Assembly (NCBI RefSeq): GCF_000367945.1
Contig: NZ_KB849177.1
Span: 128,531-192,530, forward strand
Direction of reading: 5' to 3'
DNA length: 64,000 bases
Source of the DNA: Acinetobacter proteolyticus
GTDB lineage: Bacteria; Pseudomonadota; Gammaproteobacteria; Pseudomonadales; Moraxellaceae
Under the pieces are notes generated by a model. It worked only from the letters and a program-made list of their open reading frames with translations. It was not told where the DNA came from and searched no databases. The translations under genes were made by a program, and so were the position numbers. Position 1 is the first letter of the stretch. Every line of letters begins with the position of its first letter. Below, in pieces: positions 18,158-27,565 of this stretch.

Positions 18158-20236
18158 ATGAATACTGCAGTGACGACAACAGCGCCCATAGAATATAGTT
18201 ACAACGACCGTTATATTAATCGTGAACTTTCGATTCTCGATTTCCATCTTCGTGTACTTGAACAGGCCGTCGACCCACTTCACCCACTTTTAGAACGGAT
18301 GAACTTCCTGCTGATTTTTTCACGCAATTTAGACGAATTTTTTGAAATTCGCGTTGCAGGCGTGATGGAGCAACTGACTTTAGGCAATGAAAGTCGCACG
18401 CCAGATGGCTTAACCCCTAAACAAGTTCTAGATCAAATTTCAAAAACTACGCATGCTGCGATTGAGCGTCAATACCGTATTCTAAACGAACAAATTTTGC
18501 CGAAACTGCGTGAAGAAGATATTTGCTTCTTACGCCGTGGTGAACTAACGCCAGCGCAATCGGCGTGGATTAAAAAGTATTTCCAAGAACAAGTTGCACC
18601 TGTACTCACTCCGATCAGCCTTGATCCAGCACATCCATTCCCACGCTTAGTCAACAAAAGTTTAAACTTCATTGTGACCTTGGAAGGGAAAGATGCATTT
18701 GGCCGTCAGATTGATTTGGCAGTTGTCCCAGCACCGCGCTCATTACCACGTGTGGTACGTTTACCTGATGAACTCACGGAGGGGAAAGAACATCATGTGA
18801 TGCTGTCTGCGATCATTCATGAACATGTCTCTGATTTGTTCCCAGGCATGACTGCAACGGGTTGTTACCAGTTCCGTGTCACACGTAATGCAGATTTAGC
18901 GCTGAATGAAGATGTCGAAGATTTGGCCAAAGCGCTCAAAGGTGAACTGAGTTCACGTCGTTTTGGTCGTGCAGTTCGTCTTGAAGTGACACATAACTGT
19001 CCAAAGCATATTTATGAATATTTACTGGATGAGTTTGATCTAAACGAAGAGCAGCTCTATCGTGTTGATGGGCCTGTGAACTTGGCGCGTTTATTGTCGA
19101 ACTTTAAGCGTCCACATTTACGTTATGACTCACATACTCCTGTGATTCCAAAAGCATTTAAAAAGTCGGAAAGTATTTTTGCGGCAATGCAAAAGCAGGA
19201 CATTTTATTGCACCATCCCTTTGAATCATTTGCACCTGTGATTCAATTGTTGCGTGAGGCTGCGCGTGATCCGCAAGTGCTGGCAATTAAGCAGACCCTT
19301 TACCGTAGTGGTGCGGATTCGGAAATTGTGCAAGTCCTTGCCGAAGCAGCACGAAATGGTAAGGAAGTGACTGCGGTGATCGAGCTACGTGCCCGTTTTG
19401 ATGAAGAATCCAATATTGAAGTGGCCAACGTCCTGCAAGAAGCAGGTGCGGTGGTGGTATATGGTATCGTAGGTTATAAAACCCATGCCAAAATGATTCT
19501 GGTGGTGCGTCGTGAAAATAATAAACTGGTGCGTTATGTACATTTGGGAACGGGTAACTACCATGCTACCAATGCACGTATCTATACCGACTATGGTTTG
19601 ATGACCACTGACAAAGACTTGTGTGAAGACGTACACCGTATTTTCCAAGAATTAACCGGTATGGGCAAAATGGCAAAGCCGAAAAAGCTATTGCATGCGC
19701 CATTCACTTTGCACGCTCAGCTCATTAATTATATTGATGATGAAATTGCCAATGCCAAAGAAGGCAAACCTGCGCAAATTATTATTAAAGTGAATGCCTT
19801 AACTGAAGTTCAGTTAATTAATAAATTGTATGAAGCATCGCAAGCGGGTGTACAAGTTGACCTGATTATTCGTTCAATTTGCTGCTTACGTCCGGGCTTG
19901 CCAAATCTGTCTGAAAACATTCGTGTCCGTTCGATTGTCGGGCGTTTCTTGGAACATACCCGTGTTTATTATTTTAGTAATAACGGCAACCCGCGTATTT
20001 ATGGTTCAAGTGCAGACTGGATGGATCGTAACTTGTTCAACCGTGTTGAAGCCTGTTTCCCGATTGAAGATCCTGCGTTGAAGAAACGTATTTATCAACT
20101 TGGTTTATTGAATTATCTCAAAGATAATCAGCAAGCATGGTTATTACAGGGCGATGGTGTATGGGATCGTGCTCGACCTATGGAAGGCGAAGAGCCGCAT
20201 AATGCACAACATACCTTATTAGAAGCAATCAAGTAA
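18158..20236 (+). CDS. ppk1: Polyphosphate kinase 1
   Basis: The 692-aa enzyme makes inorganic polyphosphate from ATP in the cytoplasm. It has the four-domain PPK1 layout: N-terminal helices with [16 protein letters not shown], a head domain, and two phospholipase-D-like catalytic domains. The phospho-accepting His is in [11 protein letters not shown] (His443 from this start). I chose ATG 18158 because AAGG lies 6 nt upstream and the length matches other PPK1 proteins; in-frame ATG 18131 and TTG 18128 would add 9-10 residues. A CYTH-CHAD protein, a polyphosphate-associated family, is at 53580-55028. Confidence 0.95.
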   Translation: MNTAVTTTAPIEYSYNDRYINRELSILDFHLRVLEQAVDPLHPLLERMNFLLIFSRNLDEFFEIRVAGVMEQLTLGNESRTPDGLTPKQVLDQISKTTHAAIERQYRILNEQILPKLREEDICFLRRGELTPAQSAWIKKYFQEQVAPVLTPISLDPAHPFPRLVNKSLNFIVTLEGKDAFGRQIDLAVVPAPRSLPRVVRLPDELTEGKEHHVMLSAIIHEHVSDLFPGMTATGCYQFRVTRNADLALNEDVEDLAKALKGELSSRRFGRAVRLEVTHNCPKHIYEYLLDEFDLNEEQLYRVDGPVNLARLLSNFKRPHLRYDSHTPVIPKAFKKSESIFAAMQKQDILLHHPFESFAPVIQLLREAARDPQVLAIKQTLYRSGADSEIVQVLAEAARNGKEVTAVIELRARFDEESNIEVANVLQEAGAVVVYGIVGYKTHAKMILVVRRENNKLVRYVHLGTGNYHATNARIYTDYGLMTTDKDLCEDVHRIFQELTGMGKMAKPKKLLHAPFTLHAQLINYIDDEIANAKEGKPAQIIIKVNALTEVQLINKLYEASQAGVQVDLIIRSICCLRPGLPNLSENIRVRSIVGRFLEHTRVYYFSNNGNPRIYGSSADWMDRNLFNRVEACFPIEDPALKKRIYQLGLLNYLKDNQQAWLLQGDGVWDRARPMEGEEPHNAQHTLLEAIK

Positions 20237-20241
20237 GATCA

Positions 20242-20271
20242 AAAAACCGACTTTAAAGAAGTCGGTTTTTT
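20242..20271. terminator. Bidirectional terminator between ppk1 and the convergent oxidoreductase gene
   Basis: AAAAACCGACTT pairs perfectly with AAGTCGGTTTTT around a short loop. The flanking A and T tracts let it work on both strands. Confidence 0.88.
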
Positions 20272-20282
20272 ATTGCAGGGAT

Positions 20283-21326
20283 TTAGTTTGTCTTCATCTC
20301 TAAAACCAGTTGATTGACCAGATCTGCGGCTTCTAATTCTCGGATTTGTGCTACATTGCTACCTGCCCAAAAGGCAGCATAACTAAAATCATGATGTCCG
20401 CCAGCAACACTCATTAACTGTTTAGCTAAATCATAGGTATATGGATAAGCAGGGACTTTGGGGCGACTGGGTGAATCAATCTGGGTATGCCAAGCCCCGA
20501 GTAAGCCACGTGCTGGTCGACCAGACAGACTTGCACTGATTTGAGTAATCGGTTGGCTAAACAAAGCTTTGCGATAAGCAGTATTGGCACTGGAACTTTT
20601 GCATTGAACAAAGGCTGTTCCCAGTTGCACCCCCGCAGCGCCTAGTTTCAGCATGGTTCTGGCTTGTTCGCCATTCATTATCCCACCTGCGGCAATCACA
20701 GGGATCTTACAATGTTGAGTGATCAAGGATACTAAATCAGACGTCTTGATGGCTGCATCAAACTGTTGATTGAAAATACCACGATGTCCTCCTGCCTCAA
20801 TTCCTTGTGCGATAATCATGTCGATGCCAGCAGCCTCAATCGCTTGCGCCTCAATTAAATTGGTTGCAGAGACCATCGTGATAATCCCTGCATCTTTTAG
20901 TGCTTGAATTTGATGTGGATGGGGGATACCAAAATGAAAACTCACGGCTTTAGGACGTGTTTCCAGTACCACATTGAGAAAGTCATCATTGTCTAAAAAA
21001 CTTGGATAAATGCAATTGAGCTGAGTCGGTGGTTGTGCAGCAAACTTTTCAAATTGTGGACGAATGTAATCAATCCATTGTTGTGCTGTTTCAGGATTTA
21101 GTGCTTCGGATTGATGGCAAAAGAAGTTCACCTGAAATGTATGATCTGTAAGCTCTTGAGTTTTTAAGATTTGTGCTTTGGCCGTTTCAGGCGTATTTGC
21201 GCCAAGTCCTAAAGAACCGAAAGCGCCTTGATTGGAAACTTCAGCTGCAAGTTCAGGCGTGGAAACACCTGCCATCGGCGCAAGTAAAATCGGGTGTTTT
21301 ATTTCTAATAATTCTAAAATTGACAT
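20283..21326 (-). CDS. Nitronate monooxygenase-like flavoprotein (2-nitropropane dioxygenase family)
   Basis: The 347-aa TIM-barrel FMN protein has the N-terminal substrate/FMN region HPILLAPMAGVSTPELAAEVSNQGAFGSLG. Further family signatures are AQGIEAGGHRG (conserved His) and the phosphate-binding IPVIAAGGIMNGEQARTMLKLGAAGVQLGTAF. The family oxidises nitronates with O2; some relatives (FabK) are enoyl-ACP reductases. Sequence style favours nitronate monooxygenase. Cytoplasmic, monocistronic by context. Confidence 0.85.
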   Translation of the reverse strand: MSILELLEIKHPILLAPMAGVSTPELAAEVSNQGAFGSLGLGANTPETAKAQILKTQELTDHTFQVNFFCHQSEALNPETAQQWIDYIRPQFEKFAAQPPTQLNCIYPSFLDNDDFLNVVLETRPKAVSFHFGIPHPHQIQALKDAGIITMVSATNLIEAQAIEAAGIDMIIAQGIEAGGHRGIFNQQFDAAIKTSDLVSLITQHCKIPVIAAGGIMNGEQARTMLKLGAAGVQLGTAFVQCKSSSANTAYRKALFSQPITQISASLSGRPARGLLGAWHTQIDSPSRPKVPAYPYTYDLAKQLMSVAGGHHDFSYAAFWAGSNVAQIRELEAADLVNQLVLEMKTN

Positions 21327-21441
21327 GCTGTTTTACTCATTCCTTTTTCAATCACCATAACGTAAAAACAAAAACGCTTGCAAATAATAATCGCTATTTA
21401 ATTATTGAATATAGACAGGATTTTTAGCGCTTAAAATAATT

Positions 21442-22143
21442 CTAGAGAGTTGTGACATTAAATAGGGAGCCGACCCAACTGGAAAAGGCCATTGCTAAAA
21501 TACCCCATAAGGTAATGCGTAAACTGCCTTTTAATATGGAGGTACGTGCGAAGTAGCTGGATAAAGCGCCTAATAAAGCCAGTGAAATTATTCCCGTGAT
21601 CAGTACCGAAGGAGCGACTGATGAGCTTGGACTGAGTAAAATCGCTAACATGGGTAAAGCAGCGCCACAGGAGAAAGAGGCTGCTGATGAAAGCGCCGCT
21701 TGAACTGGGTTGGCAGCAGTATTTTCATGAATCCCAATTTCATCTCGTGCATGTGCACCGAGAGCATCGTGTTCAGTCAGTTGCTTGGCAACCTCGTGGG
21801 CAAGCTCTGGATTCAAACCCCGTGAAATATAAATCTGAGTTAGTTCTTTTAATTCAGCATGCGGGTTTTTTTCTAGTTCTCTAGCTTCAAATCGCAGATC
21901 AGATTTTTCAATATCTTCTTGCGATTTAACCGAGATATATTCGCCCGCAGCCATTGAAGTTGCGCCTGAGATGAGACCTGCGATACAGGTAATCAATAAG
22001 GTATGCGAACTGGCACCGCTGGCTGCCATCCCCATAATTAAACTGGTGACGGAAATAATGCCATCATTGGCCCCCAAAACTGAGGCTCTCAGCCAGCCTG
22101 AACGTTGTATTACATGCGGTTCTAGATGTTGGGAATAGGACAT
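21442..22143 (-). CDS. VIT1/CCC1-family membrane transporter
   Basis: The 233-aa protein begins with the family signature (SGWLRASVLGANDGIISVTSLIMGMAASGAS). It has a cytoplasmic charged segment with a Glu-rich metal-binding-like region (QEDIEKSDLRFEARELEKNPHAELKELTQIY) between helices, then three C-terminal membrane helices. Relatives move Fe2+ or Mn2+ across membranes. The metal and direction here are inferred only. It stands alone. Confidence 0.85.
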   Translation of the reverse strand: MSYSQHLEPHVIQRSGWLRASVLGANDGIISVTSLIMGMAASGASSHTLLITCIAGLISGATSMAAGEYISVKSQEDIEKSDLRFEARELEKNPHAELKELTQIYISRGLNPELAHEVAKQLTEHDALGAHARDEIGIHENTAANPVQAALSSAASFSCGAALPMLAILLSPSSSVAPSVLITGIISLALLGALSSYFARTSILKGSLRITLWGILAMAFSSWVGSLFNVTTL

Positions 22144-22361
22144 AATTTTGCTCTTTTAAACCGAGTGAATTTCATTATTTATAAAGACGAATGTAGCGAA
22201 TATTTGTAAAATTCTATTGATGATTCATAAACTTAATCTATTATAAAATAACTTATTTTAACGATAGCATAACCATGATTTGGTTATAATATGTGAATAA
22301 TTTAACACTTTAACTTTAGATTACATTGACTTTTTATTGTCTATATTCTGAGTATTTTTAG

Positions 22362-23588
22362 TTGAGATCTGCGATGAACAATTCCAAAAATAAGCTGCTG
22401 AGTCATACACTACTACTCTTGGGTCTCATCGTACCTGTACAGCAGGTATTGAGTGCTGAATCTGATTTTGTTAAAGAAGGGGATGCTGCTTATAAACCCG
22501 GCAACCCAATTTATGATCGTTGGGACAAGTTTTATAAAGTTGAACAAAGCCAGCCAATAGAAGCTGAGAAAATCTTACTTGAATTAGGGCAACTCACGCC
22601 ACAAGATATCAAAGTCTGGAAAAGTTTGACCTATTTGCAGATTCGTTTAAATAAGCACGATGAGGCCATTCAGAGTGTTCGAAAAGCTGAGCAGCTTGCA
22701 CCCGAAGATGATCAACTGAAATTACAAGAAGCGTACTTGTTGAATCAGCAAAAAAGGAACAAAGAGGCCTTAGTCATTTTTAAGAATTTATCGACCTCAT
22801 CTGATGCTGAAATTGCTGCAAAATCACAACAAGCAGTGCAAAACCTGAGTGGTTCATCGGTTCCGTCGACATTTAAAGATGTGTATTTTGCCCCGTCTTA
22901 TGAGTCTCGTTATGACGATTTTATTTTTCCCTTAAAAATGCGTTATGGGAAAAATCTGGATGGCGGCCGTACTCAAGTGTATGGCTTTGTCAATCTAAAC
23001 CGTGACACCAAATCCAAAGGTGGTGTACGTCCAGAGATTATTGATGAGAATGCAGTAACCATCGGCTTGGGAGCGAATTATCAACCTTGGCAATCGATTC
23101 CGATCCGTGCTTATTTAGAAGTCGGTGGCAGTTATGATCTGATCGACCGTAATCGAGACAAATTCCGTGAAAGTGTAGTTGGTGGTGTGACCGGTTATCA
23201 AGAGTGGTACGCCAATCCTGCGATAGAGCAGCGTACGATTTGGAATGATTATTTCACGGATCTGTATGGCAATGTCGCGAGTTACTCTCGCGAGGACTAT
23301 AATGTAATTGCTGATTTACGATTACGTTCTGGTTTTAATCTATATCGCGGTGAAGCGGGTACAGTACAAGCCTATGGTAAACTGCATACTTTAGCGGACT
23401 CGGAAGGCGAAAATTATAATAATTTATTTGAATATGGTGCAGGTGTTGCTTGGCAACCATTTAACTATATTCCAGTGAAATTACGTGTTGAGCGTCTCTA
23501 TGGGCATTATTTCAAAGATGCTTTAGCCGATGGAACAGAAAACTATAACAATACGCGTACTGAACTAGTTTTTTATAAGAGTTTTTAA
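22362..23588 (+). CDS. Outer-membrane TPR / beta-barrel protein, probable exopolysaccharide export porin
   Basis: The 408-aa protein has a signal peptide (cleavage ~31, VLSA|ES) and two to three TPR-like helical repeats (~55-165, for example TYLQIRLNKHDEAIQSVRKAEQLAPEDDQLKL). A C-terminal region of aromatic, alternating strands ends in YKSF, as an outer-membrane barrel should. This TPR-plus-barrel layout is a reduced version of PgaA, BcsC and NfrA. It lies tail to tail with the operon of a GT2 synthase and a BcsB-like subunit, so I infer that it exports their polymer. The ATG at 22374 is an alternative start. Confidence 0.75.
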   Translation: MRSAMNNSKNKLLSHTLLLLGLIVPVQQVLSAESDFVKEGDAAYKPGNPIYDRWDKFYKVEQSQPIEAEKILLELGQLTPQDIKVWKSLTYLQIRLNKHDEAIQSVRKAEQLAPEDDQLKLQEAYLLNQQKRNKEALVIFKNLSTSSDAEIAAKSQQAVQNLSGSSVPSTFKDVYFAPSYESRYDDFIFPLKMRYGKNLDGGRTQVYGFVNLNRDTKSKGGVRPEIIDENAVTIGLGANYQPWQSIPIRAYLEVGGSYDLIDRNRDKFRESVVGGVTGYQEWYANPAIEQRTIWNDYFTDLYGNVASYSREDYNVIADLRLRSGFNLYRGEAGTVQAYGKLHTLADSEGENYNNLFEYGAGVAWQPFNYIPVKLRVERLYGHYFKDALADGTENYNNTRTELVFYKSF

Positions 23589-23613
23589 GGATTAATCCCT
23601 GTGGTATATGGGC

Positions 23614-24489
23614 TTAATACTTAAGCTTGTACCACAAGGCAACGGCATATACGGTCATACGGTTCATATAATGTGGACCATCAAAAATATATACTTTTTG
23701 TCCTTCATAAGCTTTAAGTTGCTGTACGATTTCCCACGGGTAGGCGGAGCGAAACTTTCCGCCTTTCACGGGACGAAATGCCTCTAATACAATCACAATA
23801 TTGTCCTTACCAAACTCTTTTTGAAGATCCTCTAGCACGACACGTGCTTGTTGTGGTGTGCGTGTTCCAACACCGACACCATCCTGAAAGAACACACCTG
23901 TATGACTTGGTAACCAGCTTTTTAACCAGAAATCTAAGTGTTCTGGTGCTTGTTCGGCGCTATAAATACTGACCCAAAGTGGTTTGGGTAAGGTTCGAAT
24001 GGCTTTGGCCAGATCATTTACACAGATCCAGCTTGGATCAGCTTCTACAGGAAAGTAATAACCCTTGAGTGGAATAGACTTGGTGTTTTCAATGATTTTT
24101 TTTGATTCCTCAGCAAGTTTTAATACATTAGAGCGAGCAAGCTTCTCATCATATTCTCCTGCCAAGCCAAGTAAAATATGCTGAGCCCATACTTTTTGCT
24201 GTAGCTGTTTCAGATTGATGTTTTTATCCCACTTTTCTAAACCGATGTCATGATCAAACCACGATTTAGATTGTACGACTGACCATTGCGGCACAAAAGT
24301 AGAAACACCAAGTAAGTCCCAATTACCTGACGGTGGCGTGGTTGCCAAGTCAGGCTGCCAGAATATACCTTCAACTTGCGGAGCTTGCCCATCTGTTTTG
24401 AGATGATGAATACAACCTCCTAAAAATAAGAGTGCTGATAATGTAAGTATGATTAAAAACGTTGCTTTAGTCAGCCTTATTTTTAGCAT
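23614..24489 (-). CDS. Lipoprotein, possible glycosidase-like barrel (DUF4434-type), last gene of exopolysaccharide operon
   Basis: I start at ATG 24489 (MLKIRLTKATFL), giving 291 aa with a clear lipoprotein signal (LGGC, Cys23). An upstream ATG (24528) would place 13 hydrophilic residues before it. The mature part has alternating alpha/beta character with acid-rich strand ends (GYYFPVEADPSWIC, WVSIYSAEQAP, FQDGVGVG, IVLEAFRP, VYIFDGPHYM). This is compatible with a TIM-barrel carbohydrate-active domain such as DUF4434; I assign this cautiously. It overlaps the BcsB-like gene by 23 bp, so it is co-translated with the synthase complex. A role in trimming or modifying the polymer is inferred. 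Confidence 0.65.
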   Translation of the reverse strand: MLKIRLTKATFLIILTLSALLFLGGCIHHLKTDGQAPQVEGIFWQPDLATTPPSGNWDLLGVSTFVPQWSVVQSKSWFDHDIGLEKWDKNINLKQLQQKVWAQHILLGLAGEYDEKLARSNVLKLAEESKKIIENTKSIPLKGYYFPVEADPSWICVNDLAKAIRTLPKPLWVSIYSAEQAPEHLDFWLKSWLPSHTGVFFQDGVGVGTRTPQQARVVLEDLQKEFGKDNIVIVLEAFRPVKGGKFRSAYPWEIVQQLKAYEGQKVYIFDGPHYMNRMTVYAVALWYKLKY

Positions 24490-26314
24490 TTGTTCTTTGT
24501 CGCCAGTACCAGAGCAAGATTGCAACAATCATGATAGCAGAGATTATAACGACCAAGAGAAAGAATGAAGATTGTTTTACCAGAGGTGCTTTTTGGTTTC
24601 CGACCATAATTTTTTGTAAAATAAAGACTTGACCGCTTTCCGTCACCAAGATCTTGCTGGCATTATTGGGAATGTTTTGTTGAATTTTCTCCCAAAGTTT
24701 GGTGAAGTTTTGTGCGCCTTGCATCGAGTCGGTAATAATATCAAAGCGTTGGTCATGGAAACTCACCAAAAAGCCATTTACGGTTGCTGGTGCGTATAGC
24801 GTATTTTGATGCATTAACACTTGTTGGCGATAGATATTGGGATTGACCTGTACATTGAGCAGTTCAGGCTTTGTTGGGTCGAGCTTGACCAGATTGAGGG
24901 GAATCGGGTCATTGGTCATCAGCATTTTTTTAGCCACTTGGCTGATGATCATGGCAACTTCTAAGCTCCCAGCATTACCATCAATGGCAATGGTCGGATG
25001 GGTGGCAAAACTCATAGAAAGTGAGGCAACCCCATTCTTAAGTTTATGTGGGAGTTTCACCGTCGACTTTTGCGTATCAATCCAGAGTGAACCTTTTGCG
25101 GTTGGTAGACACTGTGAATTGACGATCACTGAATTTTCGAGCTTTAAGTTAAAGGTTGTATTATTCGAAATGGTTTTGGCGAAATAGTTAAACTGACGGT
25201 TAACGGGATCAGAATCTAAATTGGCTGTCTTTAAACTTCCTGCAAAACCGCCATCGATCCAGGTGGTAATGTTCGAGCCCTCCAATAAACCACTTTGCAC
25301 ACGTAATGCAATTTGGCCTTGTAAAATATCAGTGGGTTGCCACACTGCCGGGAAATTGAGGAAGAGATTTTTTTCGGCTTGATTCAAACGAAAATCGCTA
25401 ATGCCTAAATCTGCAAGCGTATGAATTTGTTTGATTTTAGCCCAGTTCGGTGCTGCAAGCTTGTTTGGAAGGAAAGTTGCAGAGGTATTCAGTTGCTGTA
25501 AATAGTCTGAATTGAGCAAGCCATTGATTGCAGAAACCAGTTTTTCAGGTTGATCATATTGAATTTGTAAGGTTGGAATATCATTTGCTGTACTGATTTG
25601 AACGAGCGTTCCTTTTGGTAGGGTCGTCGCTGATTTCACAATTTCTATATAAAAGTTTGGTGCTTGTTCTGTTGGTGCATTTTGTTCATACCATTGGATT
25701 GGTGTGACTGAACCCCAAGCACTGATCAGGCGCCCTAACATTGCAGCTTCATTGAGATTGGCTGGGTTATATTTCAATACACCGACAAAAGGTGTTGGTC
25801 GCACAACCTGAGGATTGAATAAGGCATCAGGCAAATCTTTCAAACGATAAACAGGGCGATGGCGGATATATTCAATTTTTGAATTGCTTAAATAAGTTAC
25901 TTGATCGACATCTTCACTACAGAAGGTGGTGCGGTCAGCCGCCGGAGAAGTGTTGGGTGAATATTGCTGTAAAATAAAATCTAGGCGATGAAAACCGTTT
26001 TGGGTTGCGGGAATATCGAAGCTTAAGGTGCCATCGCCGTTTAAAGTGGTGTTGTAGATTAGCTTGTCATCAAATTTAACTAACAAAGTGGTGAAGTGTT
26101 CGGTGGAATAGTCACTGCTAAAACGAATGTTCTGCCATTCAGAACCTTTACCCACATAGAAGAAATGTGGCTCAATGGTATATTTATTGGACGTGTTGAT
26201 GTTGTCAAAGGTCCATGTATTCAGGGTATCTGCCAAAGCAAATACTGGCAAGGAGAGGGCGACACTGGCAACTACAGCTTTTAAAAGTGGATGTTTTAAA
26301 GTTCTATTTTTCAT
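24467..26314 (-). CDS. BcsB-like periplasmic, membrane-anchored synthase subunit
   Basis: The 615-aa protein has a signal peptide (cleavage ~28, ALA|DT), a long periplasmic region and a single C-terminal transmembrane helix (FFLLVVIISAIMIVAILLWYW) with a basic cytoplasmic tail. The beta-rich domain followed by an AAMLGRLISAWGSVTPIQW segment and later a repeated domain fits the cellulose-synthase BcsB family, which guides nascent polysaccharide across the periplasm. It begins directly after the stop of the GT2 gene (TAAATG). At 615 aa it is shorter than the ~780 aa of E. coli BcsB. Confidence 0.75.
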   Translation of the reverse strand: MKNRTLKHPLLKAVVASVALSLPVFALADTLNTWTFDNINTSNKYTIEPHFFYVGKGSEWQNIRFSSDYSTEHFTTLLVKFDDKLIYNTTLNGDGTLSFDIPATQNGFHRLDFILQQYSPNTSPAADRTTFCSEDVDQVTYLSNSKIEYIRHRPVYRLKDLPDALFNPQVVRPTPFVGVLKYNPANLNEAAMLGRLISAWGSVTPIQWYEQNAPTEQAPNFYIEIVKSATTLPKGTLVQISTANDIPTLQIQYDQPEKLVSAINGLLNSDYLQQLNTSATFLPNKLAAPNWAKIKQIHTLADLGISDFRLNQAEKNLFLNFPAVWQPTDILQGQIALRVQSGLLEGSNITTWIDGGFAGSLKTANLDSDPVNRQFNYFAKTISNNTTFNLKLENSVIVNSQCLPTAKGSLWIDTQKSTVKLPHKLKNGVASLSMSFATHPTIAIDGNAGSLEVAMIISQVAKKMLMTNDPIPLNLVKLDPTKPELLNVQVNPNIYRQQVLMHQNTLYAPATVNGFLVSFHDQRFDIITDSMQGAQNFTKLWEKIQQNIPNNASKILVTESGQVFILQKIMVGNQKAPLVKQSSFFLLVVIISAIMIVAILLWYWRQRTNAKNKAD

Positions 26315-27565
26315 TTATTTTTTCTCCTTGCTACGCTCAGTTTTATACCACTGTAACGAATTTCCCTGAATCTTATTTTTCAGCATGTCATAAGCAGCTT
26401 TAAACACGATAAATAAGAACACTTGTGAATAGGTTACGTAAGATAAGACCGAGAAGAAATATAGTTGAGGTTTGGCTCTTTCTAAAGATAAGGTGAACCA
26501 CATTTGTGCGACATATAAACAGAAGGATAGGCCCCAAAGTAGTGTGAATGGACCAGGAACAGTAATCCCAGCAATACCAAGCAATCCTAAAGCTAGGGTA
26601 ATGTGACTCCAGATCAGCGCAGGTACAAACAAGACATAGCACATGATGTTGTTAAAAATTTCGATGCCGATTGGAAACGGTTTTCTCAACGCAATTGGCA
26701 GATATTTACTGGTGACATAAAAGTTTCCTTGCGTCCAGCGTGAGCGCTGTTTAACAAACACACTTAAAGAAGGTGGATCTTGTTGCCAACCAACCGCATA
26801 AGGCACCCATTTAATTCGTCTTTGACCAAGGAAAATACGAAAGCTCATTTCGGTATCATCCACTAATGATTTTTCATCAAAACCACCAAGTGTTTCTAAC
26901 GCATCGCGCCAGATCACATAATTGGTACCCATCAGGGTGGATAACTCAAAACGTTGCCAACGCCCTCCTTGGAAAATCCATTGGAAGAAAATAAATTCAA
27001 TTGCAATAAAACGGGTCAAAATACTGTCACGCCAGTTACGGGTACGGACTTTACCATTCACTGCGACTAATTTTTTATCTGCCATTAAGGTTTGAGCCAA
27101 CAGACGTACACAGTCGGGTTCAGGGGTACTATCGGCATCATAGACCACAATGAGCTCGCCTGTGGCATGCGGTAAGCCATTGTTCAGTGTACGTGATTTA
27201 CCTTTACCGCCCATCCCTTTGGGGACATTGACAATTTTAATGCAGGGATAAATCGCTGCCATCCGTTCCGCAATTTCTAAGGTATTGTCTTTCGAACCAT
27301 CATTAATCAATAGCACTTCATAGGCATGGGCTGGGTAATCCTGCTGTGCAATGGCATGCAGCGTATCTTCGATCACCACACCTTCATTATAGGCAGGAAT
27401 CAAAACACTCAATACAGGCCAATGTTCGGGAATAGGCAGGTTTTCTAGTTCCTTGGCTGCATTTTTTGAATATTTCCATGCCTGAAAACTGAGCCAAGCC
27501 CAGAAGGCTTGAGGAATCCAGATGCCTAAAAAACCAAATAAGAAAAGAATATCAATCGCGGGCAT
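26315..27565 (-). CDS. Processive GT2 glycosyltransferase (polysaccharide synthase)
   Basis: The 416-aa enzyme has one N-terminal membrane helix and a cytoplasmic GT2 domain. The motifs are LIPAYNEG, DGSKDNT, the DxD (Asp143-Ala-Asp145), the base motif DDTE (236-239) and Q273RSRW277, the QxxRW of processive synthases. Three to four C-terminal helices form the secretion channel. It has no PilZ domain, so it is not a BcsA regulated directly by cyclic di-GMP. It overlaps the upstream gene by 14 bp and is followed at once by the BcsB-like gene. Which sugar it polymerises is not readable; a PgaC-like or cellulose-like product are both possible. Confidence 0.88.
   Translation of the reverse strand: MPAIDILFLFGFLGIWIPQAFWAWLSFQAWKYSKNAAKELENLPIPEHWPVLSVLIPAYNEGVVIEDTLHAIAQQDYPAHAYEVLLINDGSKDNTLEIAERMAAIYPCIKIVNVPKGMGGKGKSRTLNNGLPHATGELIVVYDADSTPEPDCVRLLAQTLMADKKLVAVNGKVRTRNWRDSILTRFIAIEFIFFQWIFQGGRWQRFELSTLMGTNYVIWRDALETLGGFDEKSLVDDTEMSFRIFLGQRRIKWVPYAVGWQQDPPSLSVFVKQRSRWTQGNFYVTSKYLPIALRKPFPIGIEIFNNIMCYVLFVPALIWSHITLALGLLGIAGITVPGPFTLLWGLSFCLYVAQMWFTLSLERAKPQLYFFSVLSYVTYSQVFLFIVFKAAYDMLKNKIQGNSLQWYKTERSKEKK

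Noticed and set aside
24489..24528. A longer start for the lipoprotein gene of the exopolysaccharide operon
   Set aside because: It would put 13 hydrophilic residues before the signal peptide and hide the lipobox context, so ATG 24489 is preferred.
22362..27565. Identification of the exopolysaccharide locus as pgaABCD (PNAG)
   Set aside because: The barrel protein is half the size of PgaA, there is no PgaB-type deacetylase or PgaD, and a BcsB-like subunit is present.
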